Below, in pieces: positions 17,681 through 26,097 of a stretch of DNA of 64,000 bases. Source of the DNA: Christiangramia flava JLT2011 (GTDB lineage: Bacteria > Bacteroidota > Bacteroidia > Flavobacteriales > Flavobacteriaceae); contig NZ_CP016359.1 in assembly GCF_001951155.1 (NCBI RefSeq), forward strand, positions 637,001 to 701,000, read 5' to 3'. The position numbers were made by a program, and so were the translations under genes. Below the pieces are notes generated by a model, which had not been told where the DNA came from, did not search any database, and saw only the letters and a list, made by a program, of their open reading frames with translations. Every line of letters starts with the position of its first letter. Positions within the stretch are counted from its first letter, which is position 1.

Positions 17681-18823
17681 ATGAGAACAACTACTACTTG
17701 TCTTCAGAAAATAAGCCTGTTCCTTTTATGCATCCTACCGCTGGGTGAACTGGAAGCGCAGGAAAAGCCAAAAATAAATGTTGGCGGAGCCCTAAGATTC
17801 AACTACAACCTTTCTTCCTGGAAGGAAGGCCAGAAAAACCGCGGCGGTGATTTTGGTTATGACATGTTCCGGGTCAATTTTGATGCTTCCTGGAAAGATG
17901 TTTACCTAAACGCCGAATACCGGATTTATTCTGAAGCCTTTGGGGGCGGCTTTTTAAAACAGGGCTGGATGGGTTACCGCTTCAGCGAAACCGATGAAAT
18001 TCAGCTGGGGTTGCACCAGGTTCCTTTTGGCATTCAGCAATACAATTCTCATAACTGGTTTTTCAATATCACCTATTATATGGGGCTGGAAGACGACCAC
18101 GACATGGGCGTGAAGTTCCTCCATGTAGGAGAAAACTTCGAATATAACCTGGCTTTTTATAAAAATTCCGAAGAATTACAATTCGGCGGAACGACTGAAT
18201 CTTCGTCTTCGCGATATGCCTACGACGTGGTAGGGCGCAACAAAGAGGTGAACCAAATCAACGGAAAACTGGTCTACAAATTTGGAGAAACCTTTGAACA
18301 GCGTCTCGGCGCATCCCTTCAGTTTGGAGGATTGTATAACCTGGACACAGAAGAAACCGGTTCACACTATGGGCTGGCTGCTCATTACGAGGTCAATTAT
18401 CAACGCTGGAACCTGAAATTACAGGCTATCAAAGCCGGCCATGATCCAAAAAACGCTCCGGGAACAAGCGACCAAGTAATCCAGATGGGTGCTTACGGCG
18501 TGCCTTACGAGGTAGCCGCAAATTTCAAGGTCTATACTGCGGCAATCTCCAGAAATGTTCCGGTAAGCTGGGGACCTGTATCCAACCTGCAATTCTATAA
18601 TGATTTTGGGTATATGGATAAGGAACCGCAAAGTTTCGAAGATTCTTTTATGAACGTTACCGGTGTCCTGGTGACAGCGGGGCATCTTTATACTTATATT
18701 GACTATGCTGCGGGTTACAATCATTCCTGGCTAGGCGGAAATTTCGTAGACGATTTCGCGGCCGGCGACCCCAATGCGAAATGGGAAGCCCGATTCAATA
18801 TCAATATTGGCTATTATTTCTAA
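17681..18823 (+). CDS. Outer-membrane porin-like beta-barrel
   Basis: The 380-residue protein has a signal peptide ending near LEAQ (about residue 27). The mature part is strands of a porin (INVGGALRFNYNLSSW, FRVNFDASWKDVYLNAEYRIYSEAFG, LGLHQVPFGIQQ) and ends with an aromatic C-terminal strand (ARFNINIGYYF). It resembles phosphate-selective/OprP-like and other general porins, without a specific family signature I can name. It lies 16 bp upstream of a BCCT transporter and in the same direction, which suggests it opens the outer membrane for the same solute. Confidence 0.75.
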   Translation: MRTTTTCLQKISLFLLCILPLGELEAQEKPKINVGGALRFNYNLSSWKEGQKNRGGDFGYDMFRVNFDASWKDVYLNAEYRIYSEAFGGGFLKQGWMGYRFSETDEIQLGLHQVPFGIQQYNSHNWFFNITYYMGLEDDHDMGVKFLHVGENFEYNLAFYKNSEELQFGGTTESSSSRYAYDVVGRNKEVNQINGKLVYKFGETFEQRLGASLQFGGLYNLDTEETGSHYGLAAHYEVNYQRWNLKLQAIKAGHDPKNAPGTSDQVIQMGAYGVPYEVAANFKVYTAAISRNVPVSWGPVSNLQFYNDFGYMDKEPQSFEDSFMNVTGVLVTAGHLYTYIDYAAGYNHSWLGGNFVDDFAAGDPNAKWEARFNINIGYYF

Positions 18824-18839
18824 TCTGAAAAATTAAACT

Positions 18840-20468
18840 ATGGCAGAAAAAATTACCAGAAGCGATGAAAAGAAATCTATTTTCGGTCTCGAGGTAAACG
18901 GCCCGGTGTTCTTTACCTCGGCGATCATCATCGTTGCAAGTATCGTTCTCACACTGATCTTTAAAGAAAGTGCAGAAAGTTTTTTTAGCGATCTCCAGAC
19001 CGGGGTCGCCAATAATGCCGACTGGTTCTATATCCTGGCGGTGAACGTCTTCCTGGTTTTCCTGATCTTCCTGGCGTTTAGTCGCTTCGGAAATCTTCGG
19101 ATCGGCGGACAAAAAGCCAAACCGGAATTCAAAACACTTTCCTGGTTCGCGATGCTTTTCAGTGCGGGAATGGGAATAGGCCTGCTCTTTTTCGGTGTAG
19201 GTGAACCGGTGATGCATTTTAACAGTCCGCCTATGGCAGAAGCCGGTACCGCAGCAGCCGCGGAAGAAGCCATGAATTTCACCTTTTTGCACTGGGGATT
19301 ACACCCCTGGGCAGTCTATGCACTCGTGGGGCTGGCACTCTCCTATTTTACCTATTCTCGAGGTTTGCCACTCACCATACGTTCTATTTTCTACCCATTT
19401 CTTGGAGATCGCATCTACGGAAGGACCGGTGACATCATCGATATTTTTGCAGTGCTGGCGACTTTGTTCGGCCTGGCGACTTCGCTGGGTTTTGGTGTGC
19501 AGCAGATCGCTTCCGGTCTTAACCATGTTTTCGGGCTGGCAGACGGGATCATCACACAAATTTTACTCATTGCCGGGATTACCCTTATCGCGACCACTTC
19601 CGTAGTTCTGGGAGTAGACAAAGGCGTCAAGGTGCTTAGTGAATGGAACATGCGAATTGCCGTAGTCCTGCTGCTTCTCGCACTGGTATTGGGTCCAACG
19701 CTTTTCATTTTTAGATCGTTTATCGAAAACACGGGGAGCTACCTGTATAATTTTCTTCACCTTGCAACCTGGAGCGAAACCTTTACCGGCTCCTCCTGGC
19801 AAAATGACTGGACAGTATTCTACTGGGGCTGGTGGATTGGATGGTCTCCCTTCGTGGGAATGTTCATCGCGAGAATTTCCAAAGGAAGAACGATTAGAGA
19901 ATTTATTTTAGGAGTACTGCTCGTACCATCGCTGGTAACTTTTTTCTGGATGTCGGCTTTTGGAAGCGCGGCGATAGAACAGGTTATGGGCGGGAATGAT
20001 GCGCTCACCACGGCGATCGATAATGACATCGCTACGGCGCTGTTTGTTTTCTTCCAGGATTATCCTCTAACCACAGTGATCAATATCGTTGCCGTTCTGC
20101 TCATCGCCGGTTTCTTTATCACTTCTTCTGATTCAGGTTCGCTGGTGATAGACAGTTTGACTTCCGGCGGAAAGATAGATGCCCCGGTGGGCCAGCGTAT
20201 TTTCTGGGCACTCACAGAAGGCGCGGTGGCTGCAACCTTACTGCTTGGCGGGGGGCTTCAGGCCTTACAAACCGCTACGATCGTGACCGGTTTGCCATTT
20301 GCCATTATCCTACTCATCATGTGCTATTCCCTGTATAAAGGCCTGCGGGAAGACCTGCGGAAACTGGATGAAAAGAAAGATCAGAAACAGATGGAAAATT
20401 ATGAAGAGATCGTCCAGGAGATCGTCAAAAAAAGAAATTTGAAGACCACTAATACCGAAAAGCAATGA
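18840..20468 (+). CDS. BCCT-family betaine/carnitine/choline transporter
   Basis: The 542-residue protein has 12 membrane segments and BCCT signature blocks: FSAGMGIGLLFFGVGEPV, HWGLHPWAVYALVGLALSYF, and the Trp-rich WGWWIGWSPFVGMFIARISKGRTIREF of segment 8. Family members import quaternary amines with Na+ or H+ for osmoprotection. Residues MGIG near segment 3 fit Na+-coupled betaine carriers, but the exact substrate is inferred. The C-terminal tail (from about 500) is long, charged and helical, the region used for osmosensing in some homologues. It overlaps the next gene by 4 bp (ATGA). Confidence 0.93.
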   Translation: MAEKITRSDEKKSIFGLEVNGPVFFTSAIIIVASIVLTLIFKESAESFFSDLQTGVANNADWFYILAVNVFLVFLIFLAFSRFGNLRIGGQKAKPEFKTLSWFAMLFSAGMGIGLLFFGVGEPVMHFNSPPMAEAGTAAAAEEAMNFTFLHWGLHPWAVYALVGLALSYFTYSRGLPLTIRSIFYPFLGDRIYGRTGDIIDIFAVLATLFGLATSLGFGVQQIASGLNHVFGLADGIITQILLIAGITLIATTSVVLGVDKGVKVLSEWNMRIAVVLLLLALVLGPTLFIFRSFIENTGSYLYNFLHLATWSETFTGSSWQNDWTVFYWGWWIGWSPFVGMFIARISKGRTIREFILGVLLVPSLVTFFWMSAFGSAAIEQVMGGNDALTTAIDNDIATALFVFFQDYPLTTVINIVAVLLIAGFFITSSDSGSLVIDSLTSGGKIDAPVGQRIFWALTEGAVAATLLLGGGLQALQTATIVTGLPFAIILLIMCYSLYKGLREDLRKLDEKKDQKQMENYEEIVQEIVKKRNLKTTNTEKQ

Positions 20469-21319
20469 AAAACATCAAAAACGTACTGGTCGCTTTAGAT
20501 TTATCAGAAATAGACACGAAATTGATCGAATATGCCTCTTTTTTAGCGGAAAAACTCTCGCTGGAAAAAGTTTATTTTGTTCACAACATCAAGAAATATG
20601 AAATTTCAGAACTCTTTGCCGAGCAGCTGAAGGACATAAACCTGGACGGGCTGATCACCGAAGAAATTGAAGACAAACTGAAAAACCATTTTTCGGCCAC
20701 TTCAGAAACCGAAATCCTGATCTCTGAAGATCATTATACCGAATCACTCATTAATTATGTCGCCAACAAGTACCTTATTGACCTGCTCATCGTTGGGAAT
20801 AAGGACCATCAAACCGGTACCGGCGTGATTCCAGACAAACTCCTTCGGCTTATGAAATGTGATATTCTGGCAATACCTAAAAATGCTTCGGAAAAACTCG
20901 AAAACATCTGGATCGGGACCGATTTTTCAAAAGAATCGCGAAAAAGTTTACAGCTTGGACGTTTTCTGAAAGACAAACTGCAGGCCCAGCTTACGGCCGC
21001 TCACGTCTTCAATGTGCCCATTCAGTTTTCGCCTTATCTGGACAAAGAAGAAATGCTTCCGAAGATCGAAAAACACACCCGGGAAAAGTTCAGCAAATTC
21101 CTGAGCAAAAACAACGAAGACCTGATGGAAACCCGTATAATTCGCGGACGAGACAGCAGCGTTTCGACCAGGTTACTGGAAGAATCCATGAAAAATGAGG
21201 CCGATTTGCTGGTGGTAAGTGACAAAGGCGGGAACATCTTTTCCAGTTTACTGGTTGGAAGTGTGACTGATGAACTTTTTGACAGCGACCTTCCGCTTCC
21301 CCTCTGGGTTTGTAAATAA
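20465..21319 (+). CDS. Tandem universal stress protein (UspA)
   Basis: The 284-residue protein contains two Usp folds. The first (residues 1-145) starts at IKNVLVALDLSEIDTKLIEYAS and has DLLIVGNKD; the second (about 146-284) starts at NIWIGTDFSKESRKSLQLG and ends DLLVVSDKGGN...SSLLVGSVTDEL, close to the nucleotide-binding G-x2-G-x9-G-S/T loop. It overlaps the BCCT gene by 4 bp, so translation is coupled. Usp proteins fused to or paired with transporters often regulate them, so control of the betaine carrier is a reasonable inference. Confidence 0.88.
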   Translation: MKNIKNVLVALDLSEIDTKLIEYASFLAEKLSLEKVYFVHNIKKYEISELFAEQLKDINLDGLITEEIEDKLKNHFSATSETEILISEDHYTESLINYVANKYLIDLLIVGNKDHQTGTGVIPDKLLRLMKCDILAIPKNASEKLENIWIGTDFSKESRKSLQLGRFLKDKLQAQLTAAHVFNVPIQFSPYLDKEEMLPKIEKHTREKFSKFLSKNNEDLMETRIIRGRDSSVSTRLLEESMKNEADLLVVSDKGGNIFSSLLVGSVTDELFDSDLPLPLWVCK

Positions 21320-21438
21320 TTCAAAAATTCTGGCAGAAATAAGTCGATTTCATAATAATTTTTAATCGCAACAGTTAAAATGCTGGAAAGCCGTTAAATA
21401 GTTGTAGTTTTAGGAATCATCAACCTATACCATTCGTT

Positions 21439-23367
21439 ATGAAAAAATTGACTTACCTGGCGTTGGCAGGACTGCTAACAGCCGCCGTATCCTGTAATGA
21501 TCAACCCGAAGAAGATCAGGGCAGGGAAATAGGCAAATTACATCTGTCAAAGAGCCATTTAAAACCCGGTGACCAGGTGGAAATTGCTTACCAGCGAGAT
21601 GGAGATTCCTCCGAGGCGCCTAAAGCCTATGCCTACTATCTTGTAGGCTCCAATTACTATCCAGTTGATATTGAGCTGAAAGATTCTTCTGCCAAATGGA
21701 TGGGAAAATTGCAAATTCCAGATAGTGTTCAGGCTGTAAGCTTCCATTTCAAGAGGGGCGAAAAATGGGAATCCAACGATAAAAAAGGCTACGTCGTCGC
21801 ACTGGAAGATGAGGAAAATCAACCGGTTGCCGGCGCCCACGCAAGCATGGGATTCTTTTACGCCTCCCAGGGAGAACGCTATAATATCAAGAATGATTCA
21901 GCCGTTGCCATGATCTCCAAACAAATGGAAAGCGATGAAGATTTTCTGAACCAAAATGATGCCCGCTACGGATACCTGCTCAACAACGAAAATTCAGAAA
22001 AAGGGCAAAAATTTACCGAGTCCAGAATTGCCTATTATGAAAGTAAGGATTCTCTTCAGGCTGAAGATTACAGCAAACTTGCCACGTTTTACCGAATGCA
22101 CAACGAGCGATCCAAATCAGATTCTATCACGCAACTGGGCATCAAAAATTTTCCGAAGAGCGACCTGGCAAAAAGCGATTATCAGGACAAATTCTACAAA
22201 ACAAAAGGTATTGCCAACCGCGAAAAAATCCTGGCCGAATTCAATGAAAAAGTTGGAGCGAAAGACAGGACCTATGAATTCATGACGTATTACCTCGCAC
22301 GCGATTATGCCGCAGACAAGAACTATGAAAAATTCTACTCTTATGCTGATTCTATCGAAAACCGGCAATTGCGCGCCTCACTTTATAACGCTGTCGCATG
22401 GGACCTGGTGACGCAGGATAAAGATCTTGAACAGGCAGCGGAAATTTCAGAAAAATCGGTAGCTCTTTTGAAAAAGGTCAAAGATGACCCGAAGGAAAAG
22501 TCAGAATCTTATACCAAAAGTCAGTTTGAAGACGATCTGGATTACAACACCCGCATGTTCCAGGATACCCATGCTTTTGCGGAGTTCAAACTGGGTAACA
22601 AGGAGAAAGCCCTGGAAATTATGGAAGAGGCCTATACCGATCAGATTTCCGGTGAGATGACTGAGCGTTATATACAGTTCCTGATCGCGAACGAGAACTA
22701 TGAAAAGGCGCAGGAAAAAGCCGAAGAAATCCTGGCTCAGAATCGCGGAACCGAAAAGATTAAGGAGTATTTAAAGGAATCTTATATCCAAAATGAAGGA
22801 TCTGAAGCAGATTTTGATACTTACCTGGCTGGGATCGAGGATCGGGCAAATGAAAACGCCAAGGAAGAACTGGTGGACCAAATGCTGGATGAAGAAGCTC
22901 CTGCTTTCACGATGAAAGACCTGGAAGGCAACGAGATCACCCTGGCCGATCTAAAAGGAAAAACCGTTATCCTGGATTTTTGGGCAACCTGGTGCGGACC
23001 TTGCAAGCGCTCCTTTCCCGGTATGAAGATGGCCGTGGAACAATATGGAAATGACGAAAATGTAGAGTTCCTGTTCGTAGATACTTTTGAAGATATGCCC
23101 GACCGAAAGGATAAGTTAAGCGATTTCATTTCTGAAAATGACTATCCGTTCCATGTGGTGATAGACCAGAAGACGAGCGAGACCAGTAACAAGTATAAGA
23201 CGGCCAGTGACTACGCCATTACCGGCATACCTACCAAGGTTATTATTGGACCCGATGGAAAAATGAAATTTAAATTGGTGGGTTATAATGGCAACAACGA
23301 CCAGCTGCTTCAGGAGATCGGTATGATGATCGAACTGTTAGAAGAACCAGTTTCCCCACAAGCCTGA
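21439..23367 (+). CDS. TlpA-like thioredoxin lipoprotein with TPR-like middle
   Basis: The 642-residue lipoprotein (AAVSC, Cys19) has an N-terminal beta-rich domain (about 30-140), a helical repeat-like middle (150-490) with TPR-type spacing, and a C-terminal TlpA/ResA thioredoxin domain (about 495-640). The active site is WCGPC (Cys519 and Cys522), with cis-Pro in GIPTK (about 598). It should reduce or exchange disulfides at the envelope. Bacteroidota carry many such multi-domain TlpA lipoproteins, often for cytochrome or surface-protein maturation. It is monocistronic, with a clear terminator. Confidence 0.88.
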   Translation: MKKLTYLALAGLLTAAVSCNDQPEEDQGREIGKLHLSKSHLKPGDQVEIAYQRDGDSSEAPKAYAYYLVGSNYYPVDIELKDSSAKWMGKLQIPDSVQAVSFHFKRGEKWESNDKKGYVVALEDEENQPVAGAHASMGFFYASQGERYNIKNDSAVAMISKQMESDEDFLNQNDARYGYLLNNENSEKGQKFTESRIAYYESKDSLQAEDYSKLATFYRMHNERSKSDSITQLGIKNFPKSDLAKSDYQDKFYKTKGIANREKILAEFNEKVGAKDRTYEFMTYYLARDYAADKNYEKFYSYADSIENRQLRASLYNAVAWDLVTQDKDLEQAAEISEKSVALLKKVKDDPKEKSESYTKSQFEDDLDYNTRMFQDTHAFAEFKLGNKEKALEIMEEAYTDQISGEMTERYIQFLIANENYEKAQEKAEEILAQNRGTEKIKEYLKESYIQNEGSEADFDTYLAGIEDRANENAKEELVDQMLDEEAPAFTMKDLEGNEITLADLKGKTVILDFWATWCGPCKRSFPGMKMAVEQYGNDENVEFLFVDTFEDMPDRKDKLSDFISENDYPFHVVIDQKTSETSNKYKTASDYAITGIPTKVIIGPDGKMKFKLVGYNGNNDQLLQEIGMMIELLEEPVSPQA

Positions 23368-23388
23368 TTTCCTGCTGAAATAAAAGAA

Positions 23389-23416
23389 GCCCTCTCTACC
23401 GGAGGGCTTTTTTTTT
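23389..23416 (+). terminator. Terminator of the TlpA-like gene
   Basis: The stem GCCCTC/GAGGGC is followed by nine T residues, 21 bp after the stop. Confidence 0.92.
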
Positions 23417-23459
23417 AAAAATTTTGAAAAGGTGGAAGTAAAATTCAAATAAATTTATT

Positions 23460-23478
23460 TACTTTGTTTTTCAAAGTA
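23460..23478 (+). promoter_or_regulatory. Operator 1: TACTTTG-N5-CAAAGTA
   Basis: A perfect 7-bp inverted repeat with 5-bp spacer, 7 bp ahead of the start of the membrane protein at 23486. The same repeat recurs at 24458-24476. It is probably the binding site of the winged-helix protein encoded at 24125. The left arm resembles a -7 promoter element, so binding would block initiation. Confidence 0.7.
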
Positions 23479-23485
23479 CTTTAAA

Positions 23486-24124
23486 ATGAATAACGAAAAG
23501 TATCTGCAGGACATTTCAGAGATCAAAAAAATGATGAATCGCTCATCCCGATTCATTTCCCTGAGTGGGCTTTCCGGAGTATTCGCTGGGATCTATGCGA
23601 TCATTGGAGCCCTTATTGCCCAATATATTCTGAAAAATTATAAATTTTCCAGCGTTTCCAGTTATGAAACAATTGATCATCCTATCGATTCAGACCTCAC
23701 GACCTTGCTGGTATTGGTAGCGATTGGGGTCATGGTTCTGGCCATTTTGACGGCGGTGATCCTTACGACGCGGAAAGCCAGGAAAAACAATCAAAAGATC
23801 TGGGATGCGACGAGCAGGCGACTGCTCTTCAACTTTTTTGTGCCACTGGCCGCCGGCGGATTTTTCTGCCTGGTTCTGCTTCAGCAGGGAATCGTTGGAC
23901 TTATCGCCCCGGCAATGCTGATATTTTACGGAATTTCCCTGATGAATGCCAGCAAGTATACTTTTGGCGATCTTCAGAATTTAGGCCTGGCAGATATGAT
24001 TTTGGGTATCATTGCTACCCAGTTTGTGGGATATGGATTGTATTTTTGGGCTCTCGGTTTCGGAATCCTTCATATCGTCTACGGAATTTGGATGTACCGA
24101 AAATACGAAGCGAAAGCCGCGTAA
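23486..24124 (+). CDS. Multi-pass membrane protein, partner of winged-helix regulator
   Basis: The 212-residue protein has a soluble N-terminus (NNEKYLQDISEIKKMMNRSSRF) and about six hydrophobic segments, and ends in a basic tail (MYRKYEAKAA). No catalytic motif is seen. Its stop is directly followed by the ATG of the winged-helix gene (24125), so the two are co-translated. In Bacteroidota this membrane protein/winged-helix arrangement recurs, suggesting that the membrane protein senses or modulates the regulator; this is inference. Confidence 0.65.
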   Translation: MNNEKYLQDISEIKKMMNRSSRFISLSGLSGVFAGIYAIIGALIAQYILKNYKFSSVSSYETIDHPIDSDLTTLLVLVAIGVMVLAILTAVILTTRKARKNNQKIWDATSRRLLFNFFVPLAAGGFFCLVLLQQGIVGLIAPAMLIFYGISLMNASKYTFGDLQNLGLADMILGIIATQFVGYGLYFWALGFGILHIVYGIWMYRKYEAKAA

Positions 24125-24442
24125 ATGAAGAATATCATCAGCAATATCAATAAAGCATTCGACCACCGCATCAGGTTGGGGATTATGAGCGTGCTTATGG
24201 TTAACGAATTTGCCGACTTTAAAACACTGAAGGAATTGCTCGGAGCGACAGATGGGAATATTGCCAGTCATACGAAGGCTTTGGAAAAAAAGAATTACAT
24301 ACAGGTAGAAAAATCGTTCATCAACCGTAAGCCCAATACCCGTTACCTGGCTACGGAAAAAGGCAAGAAAGCTTTCCAGGAACACCTGGAAGCCCTGGAG
24401 AAATTGCTCAGCGCACCAAAAGATCTGGAGAACAAGAACTAA
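24125..24442 (+). CDS. Winged-helix transcriptional regulator
   Basis: The 105-residue protein is a single winged-helix domain of the PF13601-like group: AFDHRIRLGIMSVLMVNEFADFKTLKELLGATDGNIASHTKALEKKNYIQVEKSFINRKPNTRYLATEKG. It contains the recognition helix (TDGNIASHTKALEKK) and the wing (KSFINRKPNTRYLAT). It likely dimerises through the C-terminal helix and represses its own operon. Two identical-spacing palindromes (23460-23478 and 24458-24476) bracket the pair of genes and lie at the promoters of this operon and of the operon that follows. Confidence 0.87.
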   Translation: MKNIISNINKAFDHRIRLGIMSVLMVNEFADFKTLKELLGATDGNIASHTKALEKKNYIQVEKSFINRKPNTRYLATEKGKKAFQEHLEALEKLLSAPKDLENKN

Positions 24443-24457
24443 ATTTTTTTAATTATT

Positions 24458-24476
24458 TACTTTGAATTTCAAAGTA
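24458..24476 (+). promoter_or_regulatory. Operator 2: TACTTTG-N5-CAAAGTA
   Basis: The same 7-bp arms and 5-bp spacer as operator 1, 31 bp ahead of the next operon (24507). It suggests that the winged-helix protein also controls the membrane-protein operon. Confidence 0.7.
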
Positions 24477-24506
24477 CTTCAAATTAAACTGAAATAAAAA
24501 GAAACT

Positions 24507-24716
24507 ATGAAAATATCCATACTATTAAAACTGATAGCGGTTGGGGTTTTCCAACTTTTCATCCTTTGGTTTTTGATCTACGTGTCACTCGCGTCGTACT
24601 GGGAATTTCCATCCGCGCAAACGCTCACCATACTAACAGGTGCCATTTTCCTGGTAGGAATCTACATCCTACTCCCCTATTTCAAGCATCATTCAATATT
24701 AAACAGACAATTATGA
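24507..24716 (+). CDS. Small membrane protein (69 residues)
   Basis: Two hydrophobic helices (ILLKLIAVGVFQLFILWFLIYVSLA and LTILTGAIFLVGIYILLPYF) and a short basic tail. No family is recognised. It is the first gene after operator 2, and its stop overlaps the start of the next small membrane gene by 4 bp, so it begins the operon that runs to 29224. Confidence 0.6.
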   Translation: MKISILLKLIAVGVFQLFILWFLIYVSLASYWEFPSAQTLTILTGAIFLVGIYILLPYFKHHSILNRQL

Positions 24717-24997
24717 AAACTCTTAGACTACCTTTATTACTAACCGCAGCTGCTGGAATCCTGCTAATTCCGCTAATCGCGATGCAATTCACTTCAGAAG
24801 TCGACTGGAAAAGCAGTGATTTCGTGATCATGGGAATCCTTCTTTTCGGTACGGCACTCATCATTGAACTGGCGCTTCGGAAATTCTCGAGCACTAAAAG
24901 CCGCATTATTGCATGCGGGATCATCCTGTTCGCCCTCTTTCTAATCTGGGCAGAGCTTGCAGTTGGAATATTCGGAACGCCTTTCGCCGGGAGCTAA
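24713..24997 (+). CDS. Small membrane protein (94 residues)
   Basis: The start at 24713 (MKTLRLPLLLTAAAG) overlaps the preceding stop by 4 bp (ATGA) and gives a sensible membrane protein; the open frame continues upstream but over the previous gene. Three hydrophobic segments (LLLTAAAGILLIPLIAM, FVIMGILLFGTALIIELAL, IIACGIILFALFLIWAELAVGIFG). The function is unknown. Confidence 0.6.
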   Translation: MKTLRLPLLLTAAAGILLIPLIAMQFTSEVDWKSSDFVIMGILLFGTALIIELALRKFSSTKSRIIACGIILFALFLIWAELAVGIFGTPFAGS

Positions 24998-25009
24998 ACA
25001 CGCCTGATC

Positions 25010-25309
25010 ATGCATATTCATCTTTCAAACATCTGGAGCAGGTTGATGGCCTTGGTGCTACTCAGTGTTGGTATTTTAAACATAATCCGCGGAAATGATG
25101 TGGCACTCGGGATCCTGTTCATGTGCCTTTCGATCATATTCTTTCCGGTAACCAGCATCGTACTTCGGGACCTGTTTGCTATACAGATCCCGAATTTTGT
25201 CAAAATCGCCTTAGCCTTTTTGCTCCTTTGGATTTGCTTTCATTACGGTGCCTTAGCCGAAGGTTATTATCCGGAAATACCATTTATCTCATCCAATCAA
25301 ACATTATGA
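25010..25309 (+). CDS. Small membrane protein (99 residues)
   Basis: Three hydrophobic segments (LMALVLLSVGILNII, VALGILFMCLSIIFFPVTSIVL, IALAFLLLWICFHYGALA). No recognised domain. It overlaps the start of the MpaB-like gene by 4 bp, within the operon controlled by operator 2. Confidence 0.6.
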   Translation: MHIHLSNIWSRLMALVLLSVGILNIIRGNDVALGILFMCLSIIFFPVTSIVLRDLFAIQIPNFVKIALAFLLLWICFHYGALAEGYYPEIPFISSNQTL

Positions 25310-26079
25310 AAAAAGAACTTTTTGTAGCCGAAGATTCCATCGTTCGTGAAATCTGGGGAAAAAGCGATACCATCCTGTTCATATTTGCAGGAGCTTCAGC
25401 TGAATTTGCACTGAATAAAGCCGTAGACTGGCTGTATTTTACGGGAAGACTTCCGAAAGATCCGCTTGGCCGACTTTTTTCCACCGTAGATTATGCACGT
25501 CAAATTGTTTTTTCCGATAAAGAAACAGCCCTGCGTGCCATTGAAAATATGAATCGCATCCACGCCTCCGTAGGGCAGCAACGCGGCAGCCATATCCCGC
25601 AGTGGGCTTACCGGGACGTACTTTTTATGCTCATTGACTATTCGATCAAAGCCTACGAATTGCTGGAAAGACCACTGGAAATTTCTGAAAAAAAGGAAGT
25701 TTTCAAAGTTTTCTGGGAAGTAGGCCTGCGAATGGGAATCCAGGAACTCCCGGTCAATTTTGAATATTATCAAACATCCAGGAGCCTTCATCTTCAGCAG
25801 CATTTGCTGCGCGGAGAATTCACAGATGATTTGTACCGGCAGTACCGCAAACATTTAGGCTGGACACGCTACCGGATGCTGCTGGAAACTCAAATTCTCA
25901 TCCTTCCGGAAGTGGTAAGAAAGCAGCTGGGACTTCGGAAATTTTCAATCCTGAGCCTGTTCCTATTCGCTTACAAATTCAGCAGAAATTTTCACCTGGA
26001 CGAATTTCTGAAGGCTATGATCCTGCCTTCCGATTATAAAAAAGAGATCCGCGCGCTTGACCGCATCAGTACTCATTAA
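25306..26079 (+). CDS. MpaB/DUF2236-type oxygenase-like protein
   Basis: I place the start at 25306 (MKKELFVAEDSIVREIWG, 257 residues), because it overlaps the previous stop by ATGA; the open frame extends further upstream only over the neighbouring gene. It fits the ER-bound oxygenase MpaB/B'/latex-clearing-protein superfamily (DUF2236): an IVREIWGK...ILFIFAGASAEFALNKAV opening, then RLFSTVDYARQIVFS, IHASVG, WAYRDVLFMLIDYSIKAYELL. Family members bind heme with a histidine. Here the usual N-terminal G-x-x-R/A-x-L-L block is degenerate, so activity is uncertain. It lies inside a membrane-protein operon. Confidence 0.6.
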   Translation: MKKELFVAEDSIVREIWGKSDTILFIFAGASAEFALNKAVDWLYFTGRLPKDPLGRLFSTVDYARQIVFSDKETALRAIENMNRIHASVGQQRGSHIPQWAYRDVLFMLIDYSIKAYELLERPLEISEKKEVFKVFWEVGLRMGIQELPVNFEYYQTSRSLHLQQHLLRGEFTDDLYRQYRKHLGWTRYRMLLETQILILPEVVRKQLGLRKFSILSLFLFAYKFSRNFHLDEFLKAMILPSDYKKEIRALDRISTH

Positions 26080-26097
26080 CCATCAAAATCAACAATT

